64,000 bases of DNA from Gari tellinella (taxonomy: Eukaryota > Mollusca > Bivalvia > Cardiida > Psammobiidae). Shown in pieces: positions 1-27,202 of this stretch (its first letter is position 1; each line of letters starts with the position of its first letter). Below the pieces are notes generated by a model that was not told the DNA's origin, did not search any database, and saw only the letters and a program-made list of their open reading frames with translations. Position numbers and translations under genes: made by a program. The stretch covers positions 49,537,550 to 49,601,549 of the forward strand of contig OV277864.1 in the NCBI GenBank assembly GCA_922989275.2, in the 5' to 3' direction.

Positions 1-129
1 ATATGTAGAAACTATTTTTTATATGGTACACATTCATGACTGTATAAAGTAGAGTTATTTTCTTCAGTGGAGTTAAAAATCAAAGACGTAAAAGTTTAAA
101 AGGGTGTAATTTATGGGATAATGGGTTAA
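1..129 (+). repeat. Family A hairpin element, right half
   Basis: This is the right half of the family A element seen whole at 7885-8134. It carries the conserved stretch around TATGGTACACATTCATGACT and ends in AATGGGTTAA. The left half lies outside the window. It is non-coding. Confidence 0.7.
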
Positions 130-625
130 GTAGTGATCACTTAGTAAAAGATTGACGTACAATAGCATATCTGGATTATGGGAGTCTTGCAAGTGATACA
201 GAAACTATTCTGAATGCTGCTGCCTAACAGTGGAATACAGAAGCATGTGCACTGTGCAAATTAATGCATTTCCATTGCAAATACTTACTACTTTGAATTT
301 ATTCACTGCTCAATTCACCTGTCAAAAAATGTCAACCAGATATTTAGTATATGTTCTGTACCTGAAATTTGTTCATCTCTCATTCTCATCTAAGCAATTG
401 TTTTCAAGTAAAACACATTTTTGAAAGTACTTAAGAAAACTGTTAATATTCTTAACTAAACATATGGTATGCAAATGTAAGATCTCCATGATGAGGTATT
501 ACAATTTAAATGAATGAACATGTTTAATTTGTTACCAATTCATACTTTAACTGAAAAGAGTTTCAATCTGAATCACAGGAGGAAATATAATTGATTTCAA
601 ATACATGATAGGTAAGGTAGTGACG
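130..625. other. No recognisable feature
   Basis: AT-rich sequence. The one 64-codon open frame here is rich in low-information residues and resembles no family I know. I see no repeat, RNA gene or splice-flanked coding block. Confidence 0.5.
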
Positions 626-872
626 GTGTAGTCCGATAAGTCTGCGCATCTGGTACGTCTGCGCACTCAGAGTATCTCGTATGGTGGCTGATTTGTGAAA
701 GATCTCCAGCTTTCTCAAATAATTAAAATATACCGTTTGAATAAAATATACCCTGGGTAGATCAGATAATGCTACAGATGTATGTAAACAAAAAATTCTG
801 TCAGCCAGAAATGAACAGTTTCGAGAGTGCACAGACTTATTGGATGCGCAGACTTACTGGACTCGACTAGGG
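626..872. mobile_element. Short foldback element with repeated words in both ends
   Basis: The left end carries GTCCGATAAGTCTGCGCATC and then a second TCTGCGCA word. The right end carries the same words in inverse orientation, two copies spaced about 20 bp. The interior of about 150 bp shows no coding. Ends built from short direct repeats placed in mirror orientation recur in this window at 2469-4080, 3215-3802, 4148-5032 and 52291-52757. It is probably a non-autonomous DNA transposon, superfamily unknown. Confidence 0.5.
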
Positions 873-1017
873 TGAGGTAAATGTTTATTATAATAACTTT
901 AAAGTTTAAGTCATAGAAAATGAAGTGGATGTGTTATCAAACACTTGGTTTTGAAGGGGTAGAATTAAACAATCAGTTAGTGATACTTTGTGAAAGGAGT
1001 ACAAATGACATTGTGCA

Positions 1018-1378
1018 ACAGGGCTCCAGATATGGGAAATATTTCAAAAACTGAAATCTTTATTTCTGCTTTAAACCTAGTCCTTCATAGAAAGCCGTTG
1101 CATATGATAATATCAACATTTCTCATCATTTTTTGTGATATTTAACAGTTTTCTGGCATATGCAAAAAAGGAATGATGAAAAAGAGCAAGCGAAACGTCT
1201 AAATAATTTGGACTACTTTAAACCCTACTGTATGGTGTCACTACTCATTAGAATGTCTCCAAGAGACGATTCTAATGAGTATTAACACCAAATGATTCGG
1301 TGCTGTATGAGTGAGAAAATGTTTGATTTGTTCAAATCAGGCAAGGCAAGTTACAAGGCAAGTTATCTGGAGCCCTGG
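1018..1378. mobile_element. Family G element (CAGGGCTCC ends), long copy
   Basis: It starts CAGGGCTCCAGATA and ends TATCTGGAGCCCTGG, an inverted pair. A central inverted repeat of the type ATTAGAATCGTCTC/GAGACGATTCTAAT lies near 1245-1290. This copy is longer than the roughly 190-bp copies at 11261, 22096, 30499 and 36439 because of extra sequence in its left half. No coding capacity. Confidence 0.65.
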
Positions 1379-1794
1379 TACACTATAAAAACTTAAGAGC
1401 AATGAGGGTATCCTGCATAAATCAGTTTTTCAAGTGCCTATTCATTTAGTAACTTTAGCTCAGAAAATGATAACTTAATAGAATCATTAAAGTATGAATG
1501 CATAATAAATTCATGAAAATAATACTTCAGTATATCTTTCTACTTTAGCTTAAGACAAGCAAGCAAAGTTAACGTTATCAATTCCTCCATTTCTGTAAAC
1601 AATTTCTTGTCTCACCTCTTTATTTGGAGCTGTTACTTTACTCTTTGTGTCGTTGAACATTGCTCAAAAAGTTGTTAGAAACACAATACATAAGCAAGAC
1701 TAGTTTTACATCATGTTGACACATCATTATATGACAGGTAACCTCCTAAAACCATTGACCTTTCTAATCACTGAGTTCCTTAGTAGCAACAGGT
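1379..1794. other. Upstream flank of GALT, no recognisable feature
   Basis: AT-rich flank between the family G element and the GALT promoter. I see no open frame, repeat family or RNA gene in it. Confidence 0.5.
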
Positions 1795-1873
1795 ATGTTG
1801 AGCCACCATCTTGAAACATAGGAAGCTATTGTCACGCATGCGCAGTGCACACGATTCATTTTAGTGCGGCGAC
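1795..1873 (+). promoter_or_regulatory. Probable GALT promoter with YY1-like and NRF-1-like sites
   Basis: Directly upstream of the GALT start is GCCACCATCTTGA (1802-1814), close to the reverse of the YY1 consensus. A GCATGCGCAG core (1836-1845) matches the NRF-1 type half-palindrome. There is no TATA box. Such sites are typical of TATA-less housekeeping promoters, which fits a Leloir-pathway enzyme. The motifs are seen; their use is inferred. Confidence 0.45.
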
Positions 1874-18819
<16,946 letters not shown>

Positions 18820-18966
18820 TGTAGTTTTAATCTAGTGTCTTAAAACTAGAGGGATGTACTATTTCTGGTTGGAGTTTATTTTTCACCAAGTGTCTTAAAA
18901 CTAGAGTGGTATACAATTTAGTCCTGCTATTATGCCATAACCAAAAGGAGGTTTATGATTTTGTTG

Positions 18967-19209
18967 TTAACTCTTTCAACACTAAGTAACTCTTGTGGGT
19001 ACTTAGGTTCCCTTGTGGATCTATATAATTACTAAAATATCAACCAGTCTACTGGGAATTTTGGGTAGTTTAATAAATACTGGTCTAAATTATCAAACAA
19101 TGTAGACCCATATCAGAGGGCTCCTATAGGAGCCCTCTGATTTGAGTCTACACTGTTTGCAAATGTAATGAGTATATTTTAAACAGGTCCTTGGTGTTGA
19201 AAGAGTTAA
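18967..19209 (-). mobile_element. Family J element just downstream of GALT
   Basis: Inverted relative to 14156-14403; ends TTAACTCTTTCAACAC and GTGTTGAAAGAGTTAA. Hairpin AGAGGGCTCCTATAGGAGCC at the tip. It contains the first AATAAA after the GALT stop, so it may supply the poly(A) signal (inference). Confidence 0.75.
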
Positions 19210-19223
19210 AGGCAGGTGTTTGC

Positions 19224-19468
19224 TTACCCCATAGCCCGTTTCTAGTTGAGGTGGCCACTTAACTCAGGTTTAAAGTAAAGCAGAATATGCCTTAAGGCAC
19301 ATTCTGCTTGACTTTCAGCCTGCTTTAAAAAGCTACCATCTGCTTGGATAGAGAAAAAATTGTTTTGGTGCATATTCATTGCTGTATAATAATAAAGTGT
19401 TACTATTTTTTTCAGTGAAGGAATAAATTATAGGCGTAAAAAGATTTATCTATGGAGTAATGGATTAA
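19224..19468 (+). mobile_element. Family A element
   Basis: TTACCCCATAGCCC to GGAGTAATGGATTAA, hairpin tip GAATATGCCTTAAGGCACATT. Confidence 0.7.
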
Positions 19469-19548
19469 AGCATGATGAAAGTGAAGCAGACAACTTATTT
19501 ACAAGCTTTCTACTTTACCACCATCTTGGTTTGAGCTGAAAAATGTCT

Positions 19549-19760
19549 TTAACCCTTATCATGCTAAGCATGACTTGACTAATACTTGCACACAGTTTGG
19601 ATCCAGATCAGACACTGCGTAACGCTGTGTCTGGTCTAGATCCAAACTGTTTGTCACTCATCTGCATGTTTTCATCCGTTTCAAAGCAAGAAAACTAAAT
19701 TTTGCTTTTTTAGCAGACGATACATTTGAAGCAGACGACAATTAGAATGATAAGAGTTAA
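19549..19760 (+). mobile_element. TTAA element with type 1 core, chained to family A
   Basis: TTAACCCTTATCATGC and GAATGATAAGAGTTAA ends; core ACACAGTTTGGATCCAGATC...GATCCAAACTGTTTG. Its right TTAA is the left TTAA of the next element. Confidence 0.7.
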
Positions 19761-19974
19761 CCCATTACTCCATAGCCTGTTTCTAGTATGGATGATAGGT
19801 GATCACTAAAAGTAGGTTGAAAGCGCATTATGCTTTACTTTCAACCTACTTTAAGCTAATATCTGCTAGAATATAGAAATTCTTTCATATGGTACATATT
19901 TATGACTGTATAAAGTGTGACTATTTTCTTAAGTGGATGAATAAATCAAAGGCTTAAAATGGGGTAATGGGTTA
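19757..19974 (+). mobile_element. Family A element, chained
   Basis: TTAACCCATTACTCCATAG to GGGGTAATGGGTTA. The hairpin has lost its tip. Confidence 0.7.
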
Positions 19975-20070
19975 GCACAGTGAGTATTGGAGAGGTCTAA
20001 TGGCAGGATTATACTTTAGAAACTCTGGAGGGATGTTTATTTATTTACTTAACTCATTGAATCTGAATCC

Positions 20071-20296
20071 TTAACCCATTTGTGCCTTGTGTCCTATAAA
20101 AGGGACATAGGCAAACAGTGTAGACTATGATCAGACGCCACATAATGTGGCGTCTGATCAGAGTCTACACTGTTTGCTGATAGGAATTTCAATAGAAATC
20201 AAAACAACAATAAATTAAGACCAGGCACCCCTTACATCAAAAATGGACTAATCCAGTATATAAGAATGGAAGAATCCATTCGGCATAAATGGGTTA
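20071..20296 (+). mobile_element. Family K element
   Basis: TTAACCCATTTGTGCC and GGCATAAATGGGTTAA ends. Type 1 core CAAACAGTGTAGACTATGAT, tip ACGCCACATAATGTGGCGT. A second, insertion-split copy is at 48004-49515. Confidence 0.75.
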
Positions 20297-20430
20297 AACT
20301 TCAAATGGCCAATTCCAGTTTCCAATTTAGTCTAGTCCATTATTGAGAGTTGTGCTTTACCATAATTGTGGAATGACAAACAGTGCATACCCTGATCAGA
20401 GGACTGATCTGGGTCTTCACTGTTTGTATG
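20297..20430 (-). repeat. Family B fragment
   Basis: CTTCAAATGGCCAATTCCAG through CTGATCTGGGTCTTCACTGT; both outer ends eroded and the hairpin mostly deleted. Confidence 0.5.
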
Positions 20431-20683
20431 GAACAAGAGTACTGTATTCTGATGAGTATGCTTGTCACAAGAGCTCAATGGGTTTAAGAAAGTTATTTTA
20501 CGGCAATAGAAAAATCAGTATTTCAGACTTGATAAGAAATCTCAAAACATTGTACAGTAAAATCATTGTTAAGTGGCAACTCAGTTGAAAGAAAAAATTG
20601 ACAGCAAAACTCAGGACAAGTAATGCAGAAAGTTTCTATAGGGGTTTTCTGTAGAGTTGTCTTCAGAGGTCTCAATTTTGTCT

Positions 20684-20932
20684 TACAGTGGAGAAGGCAC
20701 TGTTTTGTCCAAATGAACTTATTTACGCTAAAAACTAGTTTCATTGCAAACAGTTTGGAGCCTGATAAGACAACGGATCAATTGGCGTCTGATCAGGCTC
20801 CAAACTGTTTGCCACTCAGATTAACATGAAGAGTCAGAATTGTGGAAAAGTTTTCCTTTTCAATGTTTTATTGAGATGTGTTTGCATTTCGTTTGGTTTT
20901 AAACGGGAAAGAATAACATCTTCTCCACTGTA
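20684..20932 (-). mobile_element. Family D element
   Basis: TACAGTGGAGAA and TTCTCCACTGTA inverted ends (TA target, pogo/mariner-like). Type 1 core GCAAACAGTTTGGAGCC...GGCTCCAAACTGTTTGC with part of one arm lost. Confidence 0.65.
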
Positions 20933-20981
20933 TCAAGTGTTTTACTTTACAATGGTTTTACTGTACTTCAATTCAAGTATT

Positions 20982-21295
20982 ATTAGCTCACCTGGCACAT
21001 AGTGCCAATGTGAGCTATTTTGATCGTGCTGTGTCTGTTATCTGTCTCTGTCTATCTGTCAGGTGTCAACAATTTCTTAAAAACGACATTTCCTCCTAAA
21101 CTACTCACAACTGGTATGATTTTTACCAAGCTTGGAAGGATTGATTCTTACATGAATCTCTTTCAAAGTTGTCCAAATAATTCCAGTTCATTGCATAACG
21201 TATTGTTATATTTTCCAATGAAAACTTCAAAAATGACATGCGCAGATTGATTTCCAGGTGAGCTATTTAGGGGTTTATGGCCCTCTTGTTTATTA
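20982..21295 (+). mobile_element. Pearl-like element, short copy
   Basis: Starts TTAGCTCACCTGGCACATAG with an immediate hairpin (GGCACATAGTGCC); ends GTGAGCTATTTAGGGG...GGCCCTCTTGTT. A single core unit. Such ends resemble the rolling-circle (Helentron-related) pearl elements of bivalves. Confidence 0.6.
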
Positions 21296-21395
21296 TTTGT
21301 TGATTATGCAAAATATTAACCATTGTTGATGCTGTTAAAATATTATTGTAATTTTTAGAAAACCGTGTAGACTCGGATCAGACAGCTCCTTAAAC

Positions 21396-21605
21396 TGTTT
21401 TATGCCTCTAATTCATTCTTCCACTGACAAAAAGAATTCCATATTAGTCTGTAATGAATGTGCAACATAATTATTAATATTTACTATATCTTAGCAGATG
21501 GTAGCTTAAAGCAGGCTGAAAGTAAGCAGAATGTGCCTTTAGGCACATTCTACTTTACTTTCAACCTGCTTTAAGTGAGTCACCTATCTTGAAAACTAGA
21601 AACAC
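21396..21605 (-). mobile_element. Family A element, diverged
   Basis: Inverted copy, hairpin tip GAATGTGCCTTTAGGCACATT; both terminal TTAA ends worn. Confidence 0.6.
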
Positions 21606-21720
21606 CTATTCATGAGTTGTCTGATCATGGGTCAGCACTGTTTTCTGATAGGATCTGTCCAATAGATGCTATTTCCAGAGGGAAATTTACTTCTGCTTAT
21701 TGGCCAATGTTATATTGCAG

Positions 21721-21967
21721 GGGCCCATTTCATAAAACTTTGTACGACAAAAATGGTCGTCAGTCAAAACTTTAAAATACATTTAATTTCTGATTTCTCT
21801 ATCTAACCCTGTCTTGTGATGTCTCTTTCGCATCGTCTATTCAAAAGGACCCCAAAAGATTTCACAAGAAAGGATTAGATGGAGATATAAATAATAATTG
21901 AGACTTTTATAATCTGACTTACGAGTTACGACAAAATTTGGCATACAAAGTTTTATGAAATGGGCCC
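21721..21967. mobile_element. Family H element
   Basis: GGGCCCATTTCATAAAAC and GTTTTATGAAATGGGCCC ends. The centre contains TTCTCTATCTAACCCTGTCT and its inverse. Confidence 0.75.
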
Positions 21968-22095
21968 CTGGTTCATATGTATACTCAGCATGAGAGGGTT
22001 TTATTTAGATGTTAAAGGTTTATTAAGATGTTAAGACGATCAGGAGAGAAGTCACTCTTGTAGATTGTAAACAGTAATTACAGCTTCGCAGTGTC

Positions 22096-22288
22096 CAGGG
22101 ATCCAGATAAGGGAGGTATTTCAAAAACTAAAATCTTTATTTCTCAATTAAACCCTATGGTGTCAGTACTCAATAGAACAGTCTCTTCGAGACGATTCTA
22201 ATAAGCAGTAACACAATGGAATTTGGTGGAAAAAAGAGTGAGAAAGTGTTGGATTTGTTCAGTTGACTCCCTCTCATCTGGAGCCCTG
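22096..22288. mobile_element. Family G element
   Basis: CAGGGATCCAGATAAGGG to CTCATCTGGAGCCCTG; central CTCTTCGAGACGATTCTAAT hairpin. Confidence 0.7.
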
Positions 22289-22642
22289 TCGTGTCTGGTC
22301 AGAATATACTGTACAGTTAAACCTGTATCAATATCACTTCTTGTGTAAGTTCACTAATTGACCTTATGCAGTCAAAAATTAAGCCACTGTTACTATTCAT
22401 GGGATTTTATAGATATTGTGACATAACCGCTCTACAGACCTCATGTCTTGTCCAATTGTCATGAAACTTCACACACATGCTCACAAACGTCATGTATCCA
22501 TTTCTATGCCCATCCCCTTGCATCGAAATGCTGTTAAAACCCTAGTAGGGCCTACTTTTATTTAAACATAAATGGAGGTAGTGACCAAAACGGGCACAAA
22601 CATTGCATTGACATGAATTAGCTGTACACTAGGGACAATCTT
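22289..22642. other. No recognisable feature
   Basis: Unique-looking sequence without open frames; TTCAAT/TCATGAAACTTCACAC words recall the interior of pearl-like cores but no ends are visible. Confidence 0.4.
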
Positions 22643-22846
22643 TTAACTCTTAGCCCGCCAAATAAATTGTCGTCTGCTATATTTCTCATCTGCTTCAAGT
22701 TTCAAAGTTGCTCAAAATTGCTGAAAATGTTGTCCGACTGTCAAACAGCTTGGATCCGGATGAGACGCCGAGTTACTCGGCGTCTCATCCAGATCCAAGC
22801 TGTTTGCATATGCAGCTATAGTCGTGACTGGCAGGCTAAGGGTTAA
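22643..22846 (+). mobile_element. Family C element
   Basis: TTAACTCTTAGCCCGCC to GGCAGGCTAAGGGTTAA; core AAACAGCTTGGATCCGGATG with tip CGCCGAGTTACTCGGCG. Confidence 0.8.
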
Positions 22847-22959
22847 AAGGATGTATAAATTCCCTACCTTTTTCTCCACATCTATGGCAGCTATCCCCCT
22901 TGACATTGTAATTGGAAGCCCAGCTTGTTGGTTGCTGTTGGTACCCTGACTAATTCATA

Positions 22960-23520
22960 ACCTCTGAACAAGTACTGCAGGCTCACTTGCTGGTAACAGA
23001 TCCATGTCCTTTAGTTGTCTGATGACCTCAGACACCACATCCCGGTCACTTATTCCACTGACTTCTGGCTGAAAGGTTCGTTCAGCCAGAAGCATTTACT
23101 GTCTGGTATCCGCCAGTGTCTTTGGGTCTTTCATAATGACCATGGCTCACAGTTTAAGCCTCAGTCCACGGGTTTGCAGGTTCACCCAGGCATCCTCCGC
23201 TAGCTCATAGCTACTTGCTAGCTTTGCGAACCTGGTAAAGTAGTTGTTTGCCAATTCTTCTAGTAGCTGTGTGACGCTCCACAGGTCTGCACTTAAGAGT
23301 TGCCATGCTGAATCTGCTCTTGAACTGTGACTTCAGATCCCCCATGTTTGCCTGCACTTCAACTGGTAGCGTATCATACCAGACTCGGGCATGGTCAGTT
23401 AGCAAGAAGGGAAATATATTCGCCGCTGTAGTTAGGTCTGTATTGTTAAAGTATGACAGCCTCTTTTGTTTCATACTTGTGATGAATTTTGATAGCTTTT
23501 TCACTTTCAAGCTTCCTTTT
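22960..23520 (-). pseudogene. Ty3-type retroelement gag remnant
   Basis: Reading from 23510 down, LTDHARVWYDTLP and LKSQFKSRF match the Retrotrans_gag pattern (hydrophobic-W-Y-x-x-LP, then F-x-x-x-F). At about 23290 the frame must shift to keep homology; it continues as NNYFTRFAKLASSYELAED then AWVNLQTRG, again gag-like. A stop follows. No protease or reverse transcriptase is visible. It is a broken fragment of an LTR retrotransposon; its N-terminal part probably lies at 24057-24865. Confidence 0.6.
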
Positions 23521-23808
23521 CCTGTATTGCTGGGAATTTGTGTAACTCAACGCATACAAAGTTTAAGTAAAACCATAGCTGAAAGAATGTCCATTTGGGA
23601 AACAAGTCCCAATGCCTGACGCTCCCGGGTTTCCTATCTCTCCACAATACCAAAGAAAAGGGGAAGAAGAGAAGAGGCTGACATGGAGTATATAATAATC
23701 AGATAAAAAAATAACACATAAAAGAAATAATTGAATTTTAAAAACATTAAATACTTACAAAGGTGTATGAAAGAAACCTAAATTTTTGATAAACTACTTA
23801 AGACTACC

Positions 23809-24059
23809 TTAACTCTTTCCTCCCTAAAACTTTCAATGAATAATTCCAGTTTCCATCTAGGTCTAGTCCATTTATGACTTTTATGGGTTGTTTTTGTCAA
23901 TGTTTGGCATTGTGACAAACAGTGAAGACCCTGATCAGAGGGCTCCTTTTGGAGCCCTCTGATCTGGGTCTTCACTGTTTGCATAGGACAAGTGTACTGT
24001 TCACATGTACACTGTTTGAAAAGGACGCCTATATGCGGGATTAGGGTTCAAAGGGTTAA
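23809..24059 (-). mobile_element. Family B element in gag remnant
   Basis: TTAACTCTTTCCTCCC to TTCAAAGGGTTAA, full hairpin with GGGCTCCTTTTGGAGCCC tip. It separates the gag core (22960-23520) from the N-terminal repeats (24057-24865). Confidence 0.75.
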
Positions 24060-24865
24060 ATTATCTGACTATTTACTAATACTTAATTTCTTCTCTTCTT
24101 TGTTGGGACTTAGACCGAAGATGGAAGCTGGCGTTTTGGCGATGGGGAGTGTTGAAGGTTTAGGGATGGTCGTCTAGGGGAGTAAGCTTGTTGTTTGCGT
24201 TCTGTCCTACGTAAATGCGTTGATAGAGTTTCTCTAAGGAGAGAAATTTCCTTGGTCTGTTGCTGAATGGCATTGCAGATTAAGGCTGACATGGAGTTGA
24301 TGGCCTCCACCATAGATGGTGAGTCTGACGAGGTTAAAGTTGATGTTGCGGCGTTCGCAGTAGAAGTAGTAGTCGTAGAAGTAGTTGTTGTAGAAGTCAC
24401 AGAAGGCAAGTTAAGGAAAGAGGCTGGCTGTGTTGTGAGATGGTCTCATCCGGATCACCCTAAATTATCTGACTATTTACTAATACTTAATTTCTTCTCT
24501 TTTTTGTTGGGACGTAGACCGAAGATGGAAGCTGGCGTTTTGGCGATGGGGAGCGTTGAAGGTTTAGGGATGGTCGTCTAGGGGAGTAAGCTTGTTGTTT
24601 GCGTTCTGTCCTACGTAAATGCGTTGATAGAGTTTCTCTAAGGAGACAAATTTCCTTGGTCTGTTGCTGAATGGCATTGCAGATTAAGGCTGACATGGAG
24701 TTGATGGCCTCCACCATAGATGGTGAGTCTGACGAGGTTAAAGTTGATGTTGCGGCGTTCGCAGTATAAGTAGTTGTTGTAGAAGTCACAGAAGGCAAGT
24801 TAAGGAAAGAGGCTGGCTTTGGCGAGATGGTCTCATCCGGATCAAAAGAGTCTATTATTGTATCG
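24057..24865 (-). pseudogene. Gag N-terminal block, tandemly duplicated
   Basis: Two direct copies offset by 404 bp (24057 and 24461). Each codes on the minus strand a Ser/Thr-rich segment, then SPSMVEAINSMSALICNAIQ and LLRETLSTHLRRTERKQQAY with heptad-like leucines. The copies differ by a 24-base deletion in the Thr run and scattered point changes. The composition fits the N-terminus of an LTR retroelement gag and the position fits the remnant at 22960-23520. Assignment inferred from context. Confidence 0.45.
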
Positions 24866-24974
24866 AGTATATTCTCTGACAGGTAAGTGCGGGTTATTGA
24901 AGGAGGAGACAGTATGTTGAGAACAGGAATGTTTTTTGTTATGAAATAAATAAATCAAAGACTATCTAATATTT

Positions 24975-26590
24975 ACTAGAACCTCATATATGTGCGTCAA
25001 CTGTTGCTTGTACATGTATATTGATGCTATGGTATCCTTTCCGGCACACATATAGACCTTCATCTTACCTTGGGCTATGATGACTATGTGTTCCATCTAT
25101 AGCCCCAAGGCAATTTGGAGTTCTGGAAATCTGGTGGAATTCCCGCTTCAACTGGGCAATTCCTTGGCAATCTGTTGGGAAGGTTACATTCTGAAGATTG
25201 TTGTCTATGGCCTCAACAACCTACATGGAAAAAATTAAAAAGGTGGTTGATCATTCCATTTGTTGATCATTAACAAAAACCATAGTCCTATTTCACATTT
25301 TGATATTAAGACAATGGATGTTAAATTTGCAAATAGACTAGAACCTCATATGTGTATCAACCGTTGCTTGAACGTTGATACTGTGGTAGCTTTTCCGGCA
25401 CACATATAGACCTTCATCTTACCTTGGGCTATGATGACTATGTGTTCCATCTACAGCCCCAAGGCAATTTGGAAATCTGGTGGAACTCCCGCTTCAACTG
25501 GGCAATTCCTTGGCAATCTGTTGGGAAGGTTACATTCTGAAGATTGTTGTCTATGGCCTCAACAACCTACATGGAAAAAATTAAAAAGGTGGTTGATCAT
25601 TCCATTTGTTGATCATTAACAAAAACCATAGTCCTATTTCACATTTTGATATTAAGACAATGGATGTTAAATTTGCAAATAGACTAGAACCTCATATGTG
25701 TATCAACCGTTGCTTGAACGTTGATACTGTGGTAGCTTTTCCGGCACACATATAGACCTTCATCTTACCTTGGGCTATGATGACTATGTGTTCCATCTAC
25801 AGCCCCAAGGCAATTTGGAAATCTGGTGGAACTCCCGCTTCAACTGGGCAATTCCTTGGCAATCTGTTGGGAAGGTTACATTCTGAAGATTGTTGTCTAT
25901 GGCCTCAACAACCTACATGGAAAAAATTAAAAAGGTGGTTGATCATTCCATTTGTTGATCATTAACAAAAACCATAGTCCTATTTCACATTTTGATATTA
26001 AGACAATGGATGTTAAATTTGCAAATAGACTAGAACCTCATATGTGTATCAACCGTTGCTTGAACGTTGATACTGTGGTAGCTTTTCCGGCACACATATA
26101 GACCTTCATCTTACCTTGGGCTATGATGACTATGTGTTCCATCTACAGCCCCAAGGCAATTTGGAAATCTGGTGGAACTCCCGCTTCAACTGGGCAATTC
26201 CTTGGCAATCTGTTGGGAAGGTTACATTCTGAAGATTGTTGTCTATGGCCTCAACAACCTACATGGAAAAAATTAAAAAGGTGGTTGATCATTCCATTTG
26301 TTGATCATTAACAAAAACCATAGTCCTATTTCACATTTTGATATTAAGACAATGGATGAAAAATTTGCAAATAGAATAGAACCTCTGAACGTTAATACTG
26401 TGGTAGCTTTTCCGGCACACATATAGACCTTCATCTTACCTTGGGCTATGATGACTATGTGTTCCATCTACAGCCCCAAGGCAATTTGGAAATCTGGTGG
26501 AATTCCCGCTTCAACTGGGCAATTCCTTGGCAATCTGTTGGAAAAGTTATATTCTGAAGTTTATTGTCAATGGCATCAACAATCTTCCAG
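24975..26590 (-). mobile_element. Tandem array of a Harbinger-like transposase exon
   Basis: Five head-to-tail units: about 354 bp first, then 346, 346, 346, and a partial last one starting near 26376. On the minus strand each holds an acceptor-like TTTTTTCCATGTAG, an exon starting VVEAIDNNLQNVTFP, and a GTAAG donor after CATAGCCCAAG. In the first unit (24975-25338) the exon reads on to PNCLGAIDGTHSHHSP. The GAIDGTH motif carries a catalytic Asp of HARBI1/PIF transposases. In the other four units 8 bases (25119-25126 of the first unit) are missing, so the Asp motif is out of frame. The array therefore multiplied a dead exon. Confidence 0.75.
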
Positions 26591-26940
26591 GATCAAAATT
26601 AGAAAAAAATAATTTGATTCAAATACCAAATGCTGCATACTAGATTTCAGCTGGTTTTGGACTCTGATGCATTTTGGCTGTCCAGCAGAGACTGGAACAG
26701 TCCTTGTTGGTATCTTAACCCTTTGAACCCACAGGTGCTTGTATTGTATGTATGTAGATCTAGACCTTTGTGCACTTTTTACTGTAGACAATCATTCCAT
26801 TCACAATGACCTTTTTGGCCATACTGAAGTTCTGAATGTTTTGTCAAGTCCTTGAGTTGTAGTTCAATAGCTCCTTGCATGTTTTCTGTAATAGCATATG
26901 ACTTTTTTACAAGACATGGCTGCACAGAGTCACTGTGTAT
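26591..26940. other. No recognisable feature
   Basis: Flank of the exon array; possibly further degraded Harbinger sequence, but no motif can be read. Confidence 0.35.
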
Positions 26941-27154
26941 TTAACCCATAGCCCGCCAAATAAATTGTCGTCTGCTATATTTCTCGTCTGCTTCAAGTTT
27001 CAAAGTGCTTCAAAGTTGCTCAAAATTGCTGAAAATGTTGTTTGAGTGTCAAACAGCTTGGATCCGGATGAGACGCCGAGTTACTCGGCGTCTCATCCGG
27101 ATCCAAGCTGTTTGCATATGGAGCTATAGTCGTGACTGGCAGGCTAAGGGTTAA
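26941..27154 (+). mobile_element. Family C element
   Basis: TTAACCCATAGCCCGCC to GGCAGGCTAAGGGTTAA, perfect hairpin with GGCGTCTCATCCGGATCC arm. Nearly identical to the copy at 11729. Confidence 0.8.
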
Positions 27155-27202
27155 TTCAGAGAACTTGACTGGCCTTTTATGAATTCCCTGATGGTATGAC
27201 TT

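Noticed and set aside
25431..26311. Three identical 62-codon plus-strand frames
   Set aside because: They are shadows of the Harbinger-like exon array on the minus strand; the readable GAIDGTH motif is on the minus strand.
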